Shown here piece by piece: positions 37,018-46,207 of a stretch of 64,000 nucleotides of DNA (position 1 is its first letter; every line of letters begins with the position of its first letter). Below the pieces are notes generated by a model. The model searched no databases, had not been told where the DNA came from, and saw only the letters and a list, made by a program, of their open reading frames with translations. The translations under genes and the position numbers were made by a program. The stretch comes from Borrelia puertoricensis (lineage in GTDB: Bacteria > Spirochaetota > Spirochaetia > Borreliales > Borreliaceae), in contig NZ_CP075391.1 in the NCBI RefSeq assembly GCF_023035875.1, forward strand, positions 1 to 64,000, given 5' to 3'.

Positions 37018-37887
37018 CTAATGTCCTAACTTATCAACTCGTATTCTCATTAAATCTCTCAATCCTCGCAACCCTAAAACTGGCTTAGAAGTAGAAAAAA
37101 TACTCTTATAAAGGAATCCATCTTCCTCAATAATCTTATCAAGATGAAAGATTAATGCCTGAATATTAGCTTGTGCTAATACTTTCATAGTGGCTAACCC
37201 TGCTGCTCCCCGTAGCATTATTTTAATTCTTTCTATCAAATTATTACGTATTGATAACATTATCTCTAAAATATTCTTAATGTCCTGCATATCTACTATA
37301 TTATTACTGGCTCTAAGTGCTAATAAATTGTCTCTACTTAAAATTGAACCATTATCATTTATAACTTCACTTATATATTCCGCACTACTCTTTAAATTAT
37401 CCAATAATTTCATAGCAATAGTAAATTCTACAACTTGCTTACCTGCACTTGCCAAGTTATCTACTACTATTTGCAAGTTACTGAGAGTTTCAACGTCTCG
37501 ATTTAAACTAGCATAAACTTTATCCTCATCATCTCTCTCTTTTTTAAAACCTTGAGAATCAAACCAAACTTGAAATATATTATCAAACTGAGATCTATTA
37601 AATCCTTCGGGCTGATAATTCAATGAAGCTTTAAGTTTATTCAAATTTTCAAGTAATGCACCATAAGCTTGCTCTTCTGGTGTATTACTCACTTTAGCAA
37701 CTCTCTCTTCACTACTCACTTTAGCAACTCTCTCTTCACCCATCTTTAATAAGGTTAATAAATTATTATCGTTTCTAATACCTGAATGACTCCCCCTCTC
37801 CTCTCTTAAAAAATTACTACCTGCTGGACAAGCTAGCATTAGACTCAACAAACCCAACATACAAATCATCATATATACTCTTTGCAT
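37018..37887 (-). CDS. Family B lipoprotein
   Basis: 289 residues; AAAGGAG before the ATG; signal ends SLMLAC (Cys20) then PAGS. A short duplicated ERVAKVS pair (EERVAKVSSEERVAKVSN) lies in the linker, encoded by a 24-base direct repeat near 37695-37740. Core: DKVYASLNRDVETLSNLQIVVDNLASAG, LLDNLKSSAEYISEVINDNGSILSRDNLLAL, IKNILEIMLSIRNNLIERIKIMLRGA, ending PVLGLRGLRDLMRIRVDKLG. Confidence 0.78.
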   Translation of the reverse strand: MQRVYMMICMLGLLSLMLACPAGSNFLREERGSHSGIRNDNNLLTLLKMGEERVAKVSSEERVAKVSNTPEEQAYGALLENLNKLKASLNYQPEGFNRSQFDNIFQVWFDSQGFKKERDDEDKVYASLNRDVETLSNLQIVVDNLASAGKQVVEFTIAMKLLDNLKSSAEYISEVINDNGSILSRDNLLALRASNNIVDMQDIKNILEIMLSIRNNLIERIKIMLRGAAGLATMKVLAQANIQALIFHLDKIIEEDGFLYKSIFSTSKPVLGLRGLRDLMRIRVDKLGH

Positions 37888-38257
37888 TAAACAACTCCTT
37901 TTTTTTACACATACAACATATTTTAACTCAGTTTAACAATTAAACAATTATTTAATTAAATAAATTAATATTTTACTGATTTATAAAATATATTATTTTC
38001 TCTATTTTTTTGTTACACTTAATATTATTTAATATAATAATTAGTTTATAATTAGTGACATGATTAAATTTTTACATTTAACTTACAACTAGCATGACAG
38101 TAATCTATACCACCACACACAACAATGAAGGAAGTTTGACATATATACTTGACATATAAATAACACATTAATAATATATTACACGTATATAAACATTACA
38201 AATATAACATGAATTTAAGCAATGCTTATCTAAATGAGCATATATTAAAAAAATATG

Positions 38258-39082
38258 CTACCATTGTCCCCTTAAAACTTGCAACCTTAAATTATTAACT
38301 GTAATTTCAATTTTTGTTCGTAAATCTCTCAAACTTAGTTTTGTACCAGAATTAATGATCTCTTTAAGCTTACCTTGGGCACTAGTAATCGGATCAAGTT
38401 CAAGTTGAATGTTTGCATTACCTAACACTTTAACTGCCATCTCCAACATACCTTTAGCCATATCTACTACAATATTTCTCAATCTTAACATTTCATCTAA
38501 ATAAGAATTAAGTAAATTGAGTCCACTTAAATTATTGCTATGTTGCAACACATTTAAATTGGCTTGATTTAAAATACCCTCATTTTCATCCATAATCTCC
38601 CTAATGTACATCGCACTAGCCCTTAAACGGTATAATAAACTCAAAGCACAATCCCTACTAGACTGATCGGTATAAGATGTTAAAGTTTTTATCACTGTTT
38701 TTAAGTTTGTAATATCTGCAACCTCATACCTTAGGCTCGCATAAACATCATCCCTTCCATCATCATTAAAATTCACCTCAAACTCATTAAATATACTACT
38801 TTCAAATAGAGCCTTCATTGGCAAAAAGGTATCACGATTATCATTATAAGAAGCTTTAAGAGCAGACAATCTTATGTTTAATGCATCATAAGATGTAACT
38901 ACTTGTGGATATCTTGATCTAGATGGGGGTGGTGTAGATGGTGCTAATGATCCAATATATCCTGTATATCCTGAGAGTCTGTGCATACCAGACGAATTCA
39001 TGCCAACTGAAGCTTTTTCAGTTACTGCACATCTTAATACTAAAACCCCAAATATGCAGACTAACATGCATACTTTTTGCAT
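38258..39082 (-). CDS. Family B lipoprotein
   Basis: 274 residues; AAGGAGGAT before ATG 39082; signal ends VLVLRC (Cys18). The linker is Ser/Tyr/Gly/Pro-rich (LSGYTGYIGSLAPSTPPPSRS). Core: DDVYASLRYEVADITNLKTVIKTL, LLYRLRASAMYIREIMDENEGILNQANLNVLQHSNN, LNSYLDEMLRLRNIVVDMAKGMLEMA, LSLRDLRTKIEITVNNL. It shares ESSIFNEFEVNFNDDG with ESSVFSEFGVAFNDDD of the gene at 43355, linking the plain and collagen-like members. 37888-38257 on its left holds nothing I recognise. Confidence 0.78.
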   Translation of the reverse strand: MQKVCMLVCIFGVLVLRCAVTEKASVGMNSSGMHRLSGYTGYIGSLAPSTPPPSRSRYPQVVTSYDALNIRLSALKASYNDNRDTFLPMKALFESSIFNEFEVNFNDDGRDDVYASLRYEVADITNLKTVIKTLTSYTDQSSRDCALSLLYRLRASAMYIREIMDENEGILNQANLNVLQHSNNLSGLNLLNSYLDEMLRLRNIVVDMAKGMLEMAVKVLGNANIQLELDPITSAQGKLKEIINSGTKLSLRDLRTKIEITVNNLRLQVLRGQW

Positions 39083-39184
39083 TAATATCCTCCTTACTCC
39101 TGCCTATACAAAAAAACTTAAAATAAGTCTTAACATAATTATTTTATGCTATAAAATATCTAAATTTAGAAAATATATACACTA

Positions 39185-39215
39185 AGACACACAAGGTGTA
39201 TAACCCTTTGTGTCT
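39185..39215 (-). terminator. Hairpin after collagen-like gene, unit 1
   Basis: AGACACACAAGG / CCTTTGTGTCT. The left arm has an extra mutation compared with the unit 2 copy at 40549-40591, shortening the stem. Confidence 0.65.
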
Positions 39216-39238
39216 ATTGTGCTTTTGTCTTCATATAT

Positions 39239-40090
39239 TTACTGAACCTGTCTCTCAATCTCAGCTTTTAAACCTTCTAAGCTACTTCCAGTCTGCCCAT
39301 AAACTCTTACATTAATACTTGAGCCTAAACTAATAATTGGCGATAAAGCATCTTTAATTCTTTCAACATCTTGCAAATCTTTTACTGAAGTTAATATTGA
39401 GTGAATATCCTTTATTAAGCTAAACCTCAAAAGAAACATTGTATCTAGCAAAAAAATAAGATCAAGAAGAAAATATTGCCTTTTGGTTGCAATAACTCTA
39501 CCTAGAGTATGGCTACTCAAAATTACATTTGCTCTATTCCGATCTACAACATCACCAACATAAGCTCCAATATCCCTTATAACATTCAGAAGCCTTTTAG
39601 CAGCTCCAATCATATCAGGCTTAGAAGGAGAAAGTAATAATTTATCTATTACAGATTTTAAGGCTGTAGCATAACCTTGATTATAATCCATACCAGCATA
39701 AAGATTATCCTGTACAACAGGATCGTCAAAACCAACAAATGTACTCTCAGTACCAATCATATGATTAAATGGAATATTAACTAAGTTAGAATCAAATTGA
39801 TCTTTATTAGCAGAATATAAATTGCTAAAATTCATGCATTTTGTCCTTATCAATTCAGAACTACTAGCTCCGTCCAGACCTGGCAGACCTGGCAGACCTG
39901 GCACACCCACACGGCCCTCTAATCCTCTTGGCCCTTGTGGACCTTGAACCCCATCCTTACCATTTTTGCCTGCAACTCCTTGTGGACCTTGTGGACCCTG
40001 TGGGCCCACTGAACCAGTACATCCCATGATCATAAATAGTAAAACAATCAAAACATACATACCACACATATCCTTAAACTTTTTTCTCAT
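39239..40090 (-). CDS. Collagen-like family B lipoprotein (unit 1 copy)
   Basis: 283 residues; AAAAGGAGATATTTA then ATG 40090; signal ends FMIMGC (Cys24). Residues 26-76 are about 17 uninterrupted Gly-X-Y triplets ([21 protein letters not shown] ...), rich in GPQ, GPR and GLP, the pattern of bacterial collagen-like proteins. The tract predicts trimerisation of the lipoprotein. The C-terminal domain has [69 protein letters not shown] and [15 protein letters not shown]. In collagen-like surface proteins such stalks present a head domain and may bind host matrix; that role is inference here. Confidence 0.84.
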   Translation of the reverse strand: MRKKFKDMCGMYVLIVLLFMIMGCTGSVGPQGPQGPQGVAGKNGKDGVQGPQGPRGLEGRVGVPGLPGLPGLDGASSSELIRTKCMNFSNLYSANKDQFDSNLVNIPFNHMIGTESTFVGFDDPVVQDNLYAGMDYNQGYATALKSVIDKLLLSPSKPDMIGAAKRLLNVIRDIGAYVGDVVDRNRANVILSSHTLGRVIATKRQYFLLDLIFLLDTMFLLRFSLIKDIHSILTSVKDLQDVERIKDALSPIISLGSSINVRVYGQTGSSLEGLKAEIERQVQ

Positions 40091-40322
40091 TAAATATCTC
40101 CTTTTATAGTCGATTTTATATAATAAAAAAATAAAATTAATATTATTTTAATATCAAACTAAATATTGTTAATGATAATACTTGGTTTTATATTAATCAA
40201 CATTATTTAACTGGACACTGACTTAATTAACAATAATTATTGAGAACATGTAAATTCAGTCATAAAAAATAGCAATATTTTACATTTATAATCTTTAAAT
40301 ATATCTAAAACTAAAAGTTATG

Positions 40323-40496
40323 CTTCACTATGGTAATAATATTCGATTAATGTTATTCACTTTCTTCTCAATTGCATCTCTTAAATTTTTCAAGCTTTCA
40401 TCACCCACATAAATTTTTTTATAAATTTTGCCATTCAAGAGAACAATTGGGTCTAATTTAGATCGAGCACTTGTGACATGATGTAAAATAGACAAG
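40323..40496 (-). pseudogene. Truncated 3' end of a collagen-like family B gene
   Basis: This reads as the last 55 or so codons of the gene at 41699-42493 (LHHVTSARSKLDPIVLLNGK, then KIYVGDESLKNLRDAIEKK and onward) with a few substitutions. It was cut off by the duplication junction at 40496/40497. No start. The rest of 40091-40608 repeats the leader found at 41461-41698. Confidence 0.85.
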
Positions 40497-40548
40497 TCTT
40501 AACATAATTATTTTATGCTATAAAATATCTAAATTTAGAAAATATATA

Positions 40549-40591
40549 CACAATAGACACACAAGGTGTATAACCCTTTGTGTCTATTGTG
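40549..40591 (-). terminator. Hairpin after collagen-like gene, unit 2
   Basis: CACAATAGACACA / TGTGTCTATTGTG, a 13-bp stem with inner CAAGG/CCTTT pairing. Confidence 0.75.
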
Positions 40592-40608
40592 CTTTTGTCT
40601 TCATATAT

Positions 40609-41460
40609 TTACTGAACCTTTCTCTCAATCTCAGCTTTTAAACCTTCTAAGCTACTTATAGTCTTCCCATAAACTCTTACATTAATACTTGAGCCGAAAC
40701 CAATAATTGGCGATAAAGCATCTTTAATTCTTTCAACATCTTGCAAATCTTTTACTGAAGTTAATATTGAGTGAATATCCTTTATTAAGCTAAACCTCAA
40801 AAGCAACATTGTATCTAGCAAAAAAACAAGATCAAGAAGAAAATCTTGCCCTTTGATTGCAATAACTCTACCTAGAGTATGGCTACTCAAAATTACATTT
40901 GCTCTATTCCGATCTACAACATCACCAACATAAGCTCCAATATCCCTTATAACATTCAGAAGCCTTTTAGCAGCTCCAATCATATCAGGCTTAGAAGGAG
41001 AAAGTAATAATTTATCTATTACAGATTTTAAGGCTGTAGCATAACCTTGATTATAATCCATACCAGCATAAAGATTATCCTGTACAACAGGATCTTCAAA
41101 ACCAACAAATGTACTCTCAGTACCAATCATATGATTAAATGGAATATTAACTAAGCCAGAATTAAATTGATCTTTATTAGCAGAATATAAATTGCTAAAA
41201 TTCATGCATTTTGCCCTTATCAATTCAGAACTATTAGCTCCGTCCAGACCTGGCAGACCTGGCAGACCTGGCAGACCTGGCACACCCGCATGGCCCTCTA
41301 ATCCTCTTGGCCCTTGTGGACCTTGAACCCCATCCTTACCATTTTTGCCTGCAACTCCTTGTGGACCCTGTGGGCCCACTGAACCAGTACATCCCATGAT
41401 CATAAATAGTAAAACAATCAAAACATACATACCACACATATCCTTAAACTTTTTTCTCAT
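40609..41460 (-). CDS. Collagen-like family B lipoprotein (unit 2 copy)
   Basis: 283 residues, with the same signal and Cys24 as the unit 1 copy. Its Gly-X-Y tract has one GPQ fewer and one GLP more, so the total length is unchanged while the triplet order has shifted. A handful of substitutions lie in the head: NSGL for DSNL, VFLLDTMLLLR for [29 protein letters not shown] for [18 protein letters not shown]. Substitutions concentrated in the head and repeat changes in the stalk suggest active diversification after a recent duplication. Confidence 0.84.
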   Translation of the reverse strand: MRKKFKDMCGMYVLIVLLFMIMGCTGSVGPQGPQGVAGKNGKDGVQGPQGPRGLEGHAGVPGLPGLPGLPGLDGANSSELIRAKCMNFSNLYSANKDQFNSGLVNIPFNHMIGTESTFVGFEDPVVQDNLYAGMDYNQGYATALKSVIDKLLLSPSKPDMIGAAKRLLNVIRDIGAYVGDVVDRNRANVILSSHTLGRVIAIKGQDFLLDLVFLLDTMLLLRFSLIKDIHSILTSVKDLQDVERIKDALSPIIGFGSSINVRVYGKTISSLEGLKAEIERKVQ

Positions 41461-41698
41461 TAAATATCTCCTTTTATAGTCGATTTTATATAATAAAAAA
41501 AATAAAATTAATATTATTTTAATATCAAACTAAATATTGTTAATGATAATACTTGGTTTTATATTAATCAACATTATTTAACTGGACACTGACTTAATTA
41601 ACAATAATTATTGAGAACATGTAAATTCAGTCATAAAAAATAGCAATATTTTACATTTATAATCTTTAAATATATCTAAAACTAAAAGCTATGCTTCA

Positions 41699-42493
41699 TC
41701 ATGGTAATAATATTTGATTAATGTTAATCACTTTTTTCTCAATTGCATCTCTTAAATTTTTCAAGCTTTCATCACCCACATAAATTTTTTTATAAATTTT
41801 GCCATTCAAGAGAACAATCGGGTCTAATTTAGATCGAACACTTGTGATATGATGTAAAATAGACAAGTTGACTAAAAACAATTTTGTTGAATCTAGCATA
41901 TTTTTAATATCATCTAGAACATCTCCCCTTCTGTACAACATCTCAATTAACATAGCATTAAGTTCACTAATATCTTCTTCATTAGTTTCTCTCTTCAGTT
42001 TAGCTAAATCGAAATCATTCCCTGCATCCATAATTTCTATGACTTCATGGACATACTGAGCACTATCTCTTAAAGCTAATAGCAAATCATTAACATATCG
42101 TTTATTAGCATCACTAACAATATCCATTAATCCAGTTACGATTTGTTTTACTATCTCAATATCTGAAACTTCATACCCTAAACCAGCATAAACGTAGTTT
42201 CTTTGTTTCTCCGTGACAAATTTATTATTAAATTCAGCACTGCTAAATGGAATAATCTTATCAAAATCAGCCTTTTTTGACTTAAATGTTTCATAGTTAG
42301 CATTATAAACTCTTACAAGATTTAAGTAATTTACCTTTAGTAAATTAACATCACTTCGTCCATCATGCCCTTTAAGCCCCTTTTGACCAGTATGTCCTTT
42401 AGGCCCACTAAGCCCACGTGGCCCCATTGGACCAACACATCCTATAAATCCTAAGGTACTTAAAACGAACATTACCATACATATTCTTTTCAT
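41699..42493 (-). CDS. Collagen-like family B lipoprotein
   Basis: 264 residues; GGGG about eight bases before ATG 42493; signal ends LGFIGC (Cys19). A shorter stalk of nine triplets (GPM GPR GLS GPK GHT GQK GLK GHD GRS), Lys/His-rich unlike the Pro/Gln-rich pair to the left. Core: RNYVYAGLGYEVSDIEIVKQIVTGLMD, LLLALRDSAQYVHEVIEIMDAG, LNAMLIEMLYRRGDVLDDIKNMLDSTK, YKKIYVGDESLKNLRDAIEKK. The head is closest to the two genes on its right. Confidence 0.83.
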   Translation of the reverse strand: MKRICMVMFVLSTLGFIGCVGPMGPRGLSGPKGHTGQKGLKGHDGRSDVNLLKVNYLNLVRVYNANYETFKSKKADFDKIIPFSSAEFNNKFVTEKQRNYVYAGLGYEVSDIEIVKQIVTGLMDIVSDANKRYVNDLLLALRDSAQYVHEVIEIMDAGNDFDLAKLKRETNEEDISELNAMLIEMLYRRGDVLDDIKNMLDSTKLFLVNLSILHHITSVRSKLDPIVLLNGKIYKKIYVGDESLKNLRDAIEKKVININQILLP

Positions 42494-42546
42494 TAAAAAC
42501 CCCTATATATTTTTTACCTTCTTTAATACCTCGAATACACTAATAA

Positions 42547-43314
42547 TCATTTTAATTCATCAATTTTATTTTTAACTGAATCTCTCAAACCCTTCAAGCT
42601 TCTATTCCCAATATAAATTTTTTCATAAATTTTGCCCTGAATATTAATAATTGGATTTAGGCTACTTCGAAGTTTTGCAATATCCACTACTCCATCCTTA
42701 AATAAAAACCTTATGTCAATTAATATTGATTGAATATCGTCTAAAACACTTTCCCTCTCTCTAAACATATCCATAGCCATAACACAAAGTTCAGAAATAT
42801 AGGGCTCATCATACTTACGAAAGTTAGCTAAACCAACACCGGATAAAAAGAAATCCATAAACTCATATACATACTTTGCACTGTCCCTCAAAGCCAATAA
42901 CAAATGCTTAGCAGCATCATTATCAAAACTATTAGCAACATTACCTGTTAATTGCGCTACAATCTCTTCTACCAAACTAACATTGCTCTCATCATGCCTT
43001 AATCCAGCGTAAACGTAATCCTTTGGCTGATCTGTATTAAATTCATTCTGAAATACACTATGTTCAAATGCAATACTATTATTAAAATTTTCTCTCTTTA
43101 AATCGAATAACTGATAGTTATAATAATAAGAAGACTTAAGAATCAATATACTTGCCTCTAGTAATTCAAAATCACCGCGCAAACCTTGGCCAATTGCACC
43201 AAGTTTTCCATCAAGGCCTCTAAACCCCATAAACCCCTGTGGTCCCATTGGACCAGTACATCTTATAAACATCAAGGTACTTAAGATGAATATTATCGCA
43301 CATATCCTTTTCAT
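42547..43314 (-). CDS. Family B lipoprotein with degenerate collagen-like stalk
   Basis: 255 residues; AGGAG before ATG 43314; signal ends LMFIRC (Cys19). GPM GPQ GFM GFR GLD GKL GAI then a broken register (GQGLRGD): about seven good triplets. Core: KDYVYAGLRHDESNVSLVEEIVAQLTGN, LLLALRDSAKYVYEFMDFFLSG, VMAMDMFRERESVLDDIQSILIDIR, YEKIYIGNRSLKGLRDSVKNKIDELK. Only 53 bases separate it from the next gene on the left, so the two may be co-transcribed. Confidence 0.82.
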   Translation of the reverse strand: MKRICAIIFILSTLMFIRCTGPMGPQGFMGFRGLDGKLGAIGQGLRGDFELLEASILILKSSYYYNYQLFDLKRENFNNSIAFEHSVFQNEFNTDQPKDYVYAGLRHDESNVSLVEEIVAQLTGNVANSFDNDAAKHLLLALRDSAKYVYEFMDFFLSGVGLANFRKYDEPYISELCVMAMDMFRERESVLDDIQSILIDIRFLFKDGVVDIAKLRSSLNPIINIQGKIYEKIYIGNRSLKGLRDSVKNKIDELK

Positions 43315-43354
43315 TAAAAAACTCCTCTTTTTTTTTAACTTCCTTTATACACCT

Positions 43355-44206
43355 TTATACACTACTATGATTCAATGCCTGCTTTAATTGATTAACTTTT
43401 CCTGTAATTGCAATTAGTAAGCTTTGTAAACTCCTATTAGTACTACCCACCCCTCCATAAACTTTTCTACGCAATCTTTCCCCCGGTCTAACAATTGAAC
43501 CTAATGCATCTAGAATTAGTACAGTATCAACAAAACTTGGTTTGAAAGACCGTTTTGTGTTTCTTAGTATATCGCGAACATTATCTAGCACATACTCCCT
43601 TTGTCTAAACATCATTATTAACATAGCATTAAGTTCACTCATACCTTCTAAATCATTACTCTGCTTAAACATAGCTAACTCATTCTCTAACAAAGAGATA
43701 ACCTTCCTAACAAAACGGACACTGTCTCTTAAAAAGATCAAAAAATACGTAGCATACTCCTTAGCCTTCAAATCAGAAGAATTCGTTAATGACTCTACGA
43801 TCATTTTTACTGTTTGAATATCTTCAACATTATGCTTTAAACTCGCATAAACATCATTCTTTGCATCATCATCATTAAAAGCCACCCCAAACTCACTAAA
43901 TACACTACTTTCAAATAGAGCCTCAATACCAATATCGTTTTTTTGTAAATTAAATTCATTAATGTTCGAATAATATGAATGCTTAAGGCTCAACAAGCTT
44001 GTCATTAACATTGCAATATCACCTCGTCCGGCTTTCTCTCCAGCATCTCCTCTAAGCCCTGCATCTCCTGATAACCCCGCTATACCTCTAAACCCCCTTT
44101 GCCCTACTATCCCAATTGACTCTGCTATCCCCATTGGGACAGTACATTCCACTATCAAAAACCCTAAAAAAATCATCACAAATATAACCACACATACTTT
44201 TGTCAT
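43355..44206 (-). CDS. Family B lipoprotein with interrupted collagen-like stalk
   Basis: 283 residues from ATG 44206 (AGGAG eight bases upstream; the upstream ATG 44242 has none). Signal ends FLIVEC (Cys21). The stalk runs GIVGQRGFRGIAGLSGDAGL, then RGDAGEKAGRGD: triplets with breaks. RGD occurs twice (about 52-54 and 61-63); in host matrix proteins RGD is an integrin site, but in a short Gly-rich stalk it may be chance. Core: NDVYASLKHNVEDIQTVKMIVESLTNS, YFLIFLRDSVRFVRKVISLLEN, LNAMLIMMFRQREYVLDNVRDILRNTK. Confidence 0.8.
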   Translation of the reverse strand: MTKVCVVIFVMIFLGFLIVECTVPMGIAESIGIVGQRGFRGIAGLSGDAGLRGDAGEKAGRGDIAMLMTSLLSLKHSYYSNINEFNLQKNDIGIEALFESSVFSEFGVAFNDDDAKNDVYASLKHNVEDIQTVKMIVESLTNSSDLKAKEYATYFLIFLRDSVRFVRKVISLLENELAMFKQSNDLEGMSELNAMLIMMFRQREYVLDNVRDILRNTKRSFKPSFVDTVLILDALGSIVRPGERLRRKVYGGVGSTNRSLQSLLIAITGKVNQLKQALNHSSV

Positions 44207-44429
44207 CAAAAAAACTCCTATTTGTTTACCTTTTTTTTGCACGACATAAAATAAATAATATAAAAAGTATCCCTACACAACCACCTATATTATCTATGAT
44301 AAGATTTATACCAATATAGTAAACAGTATTTATTTGTATTCATTATATCATACTTTATAAAATATAATTAATTAAAATTTTACATAAAAGTATCATATAA
44401 ATGATTTATTTAAAGATTACAAAAAAATA

Positions 44430-44790
44430 GGGCTTACAATTGAACCTAACTGAACTTTTATTAAATTATCTAAATTCTCTCTTGATAACTTCTATTTGCC
44501 TGCAATTTCTCTCATTTTGCTCAACAATCTTCCGAATTTTAAAGCTAATGATATCATAGCTTGACTCTCAATCTGAAATCCTGCTCCATACCCCTCCATT
44601 AAACTGATCTATCAAAAATTAAAGATCATTACTTACCACTGCTAACATTATTAGATTTTTCAATCTACCTATTAATCGCTCTCTTGTTTCAATGAATTTT
44701 ATTATATCAGAATATATCTTAAGAAGATCATCCATACCTTTCTTTTTAAGTTTATTGAAACTGTTTCTATTCAAGATCTAACTAAATAAT
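44430..44790 (-). pseudogene. Remnant of a family B gene
   Basis: One frame reads FNKLKKKGMDDLLKIYSDII, then KFIETRERLIGRLKNLIMLA, then VVSNDL and a stop. This is the (I/L)...FIxxRExLIxxIKxxI segment typical of family B. After a break, ESQAMISLALKFGRLLSKMR and later SRENLDNLIKVQLG follow in other frames. The N-terminal half and signal are gone. The rest of 44207-44979 shows nothing more. Confidence 0.6.
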
Positions 44791-44937
44791 TTTTCTAATC
44801 AATTATGTGATTTCAAGCAACTCTTAAAACAAATTTTTAATAACAATACTATATACAGTTTCACAAACAAAAATTAAATCTAATATATCTGAATTAATTA
44901 TTAATTAAATATAAACTAAAAAACACTAAAATAAAAA

Positions 44938-44972
44938 ATAAAAGGGGAGGGGACCAAAAGGCCCCCTTTAGA
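44938..44972 (-). terminator. GC-rich terminator of the next minus-strand gene
   Basis: On the minus strand AAAGGGGGCC-TTTT-GGTCCCCTCCCCTTTT: a strong stem ending in a T run, directly after the stop codon at 44980. Confidence 0.8.
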
Positions 44973-44979
44973 TCAAAAA

Positions 44980-45942
44980 TTACTTCACTAAATATGCTAT
45001 TCGAGCTACAACTCCTATAATAGAATAAGATGCATGCTGAATCTCTCTAGCAGAACCGCTGCTACTTAACCCAATGGTTTTCTTAAGCCCATCTAACATC
45101 TCTCTCTTATTTTTTGATGCCAATGATATTATTTGGTATTGAATCGTCTTTACTGCTCTCTCTCTCTCTCTTATAAATTCTTCTAAAAGAGCATCAATTG
45201 TAATAATATCTTCCACACTCTTACCCATCCTAATTTTCTCAAGATTAGTACTACTTAAATGAATATTGATAAGCTTCCTGGTCTGTTCTGAAATATTTAA
45301 TAAAAGATTAAATAAATGAGCGGCTACTTTTGTATCACCATAAGTATACCAAGCAGGCTCATTTAAATTTAAGTTACTAAATATTCTCTCTAAGTTCATA
45401 ATAACTGACACGTCACTCCCCATAGCAGCATAAATATCTGCCTGATACTCTGCAGAAGTAAAAATTGGTGATACCTTTTTAAAGGGAATATTGAATGAAT
45501 AGTATCTTGGATCAAGTCTTTTGCGCTCATTTACAAGCTTCGACCTATACTTTATTACTCTAGCTTCAAATTCAGCATAAACTTCTTTTGCTGTCTTTCT
45601 TGGAACTGATCGTTGTTCTTCTAGCTTAACTTTTGACTTTGATTCACCCTGTTTACTTTCAACCCTATTACCTTCAACCTTTTTGTTTTTAATATCTTTA
45701 TCTATATTTGGTGATTTTGCTAAATCTCCACTCACTGACTTACTCTTTGACTGACGTAAAACTGAAGTTTTTTTATTAGAAGATAAATTCGAATTTGATT
45801 GACTCAAATCTGAGTAATCCTTTAAACTATCTTCTGCTTGATACCCAAACAGAACCTCTGTAACAACTCCACTTGCTAATTCACCCTGTTTACAAGATAG
45901 CATAACGAAGACATATAAAAACACTATACTCAAATCTTGCAT
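44980..45942 (-). CDS. Family B lipoprotein (CKQG subgroup)
   Basis: 320 residues from ATG 45942 (AAAAAAGGAGAAGTTT); signal ends FVMLSC (Cys17) then KQG. A long charged linker, Ser/Lys/Glu-rich, to about residue 120. Core: KTAKEVYAEFEARVIKYRSKLVNERKRLDPRYYSFNIPFKKVSPIF, DIYAAMGSDVSVIMNLERIFSNLNLNEP, LFNLLLNISEQTRKLINIHLSSTNLEKIRMGKSVEDIITIDALLEEFIRERERAVKTIQYQIISLA. This subgroup has the PFKKVSPIF element before the YAAM block, absent in the collagen-like members. Confidence 0.78.
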   Translation of the reverse strand: MQDLSIVFLYVFVMLSCKQGELASGVVTEVLFGYQAEDSLKDYSDLSQSNSNLSSNKKTSVLRQSKSKSVSGDLAKSPNIDKDIKNKKVEGNRVESKQGESKSKVKLEEQRSVPRKTAKEVYAEFEARVIKYRSKLVNERKRLDPRYYSFNIPFKKVSPIFTSAEYQADIYAAMGSDVSVIMNLERIFSNLNLNEPAWYTYGDTKVAAHLFNLLLNISEQTRKLINIHLSSTNLEKIRMGKSVEDIITIDALLEEFIRERERAVKTIQYQIISLASKNKREMLDGLKKTIGLSSSGSAREIQHASYSIIGVVARIAYLVK

Positions 45943-46148
45943 AAACTTCTCCTTTTTTAAAGCTTTTACATTAATCAATACTTATTAGTAAATATAATGC
46001 AACAGAATGACATTTACATAGTAAATTGGATAAAATACAATAAAAAATCCTGACTTTCAAATTTTGAAGTTTTTATACTTTTGATTTTGTATAAAATTTA
46101 AAAAAATAAAAATATAAAGATAAACACAAATTCAATATAAATTATTAT

Positions 46149-46178
46149 GAAAAAAAAAATGGGAGTTTAAATTAACTC
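46149..46178 (-). terminator. Terminator of the next minus-strand gene
   Basis: On the minus strand TTGGGAGTT-AATTT-AAACTCCC followed by ATTTTTTTTT. Confidence 0.85.
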
Positions 46179-46207
46179 CCAAATCTAATTAACAAACTAA
46201 TTAGTCT

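Larger units (their letters stand above)
39128..41867. repeat. Tandem duplication, two units of about 1.37 kb
   Basis: Unit 1 spans 39128-40496 and unit 2 spans 40497-41867; they agree nearly throughout. Both begin TCTTAACATAATTATTTTAT and end GATGTAAAATAGACAAG. Each holds a terminator hairpin, one collagen-like lipoprotein gene, its leader and the 3' end of the next gene. The junction falls at a short AAG microhomology (ATAAG-TCT and ACAAG-TTG outside, ACAAG-TCT at the join). Confidence 0.9.

Noticed and set aside
43355..44206. RGD motifs as a proven integrin-binding site
   Set aside because: Two RGD triplets occur in a Gly/Ala/Asp-rich stalk where they could arise by chance; noted but not called a function.
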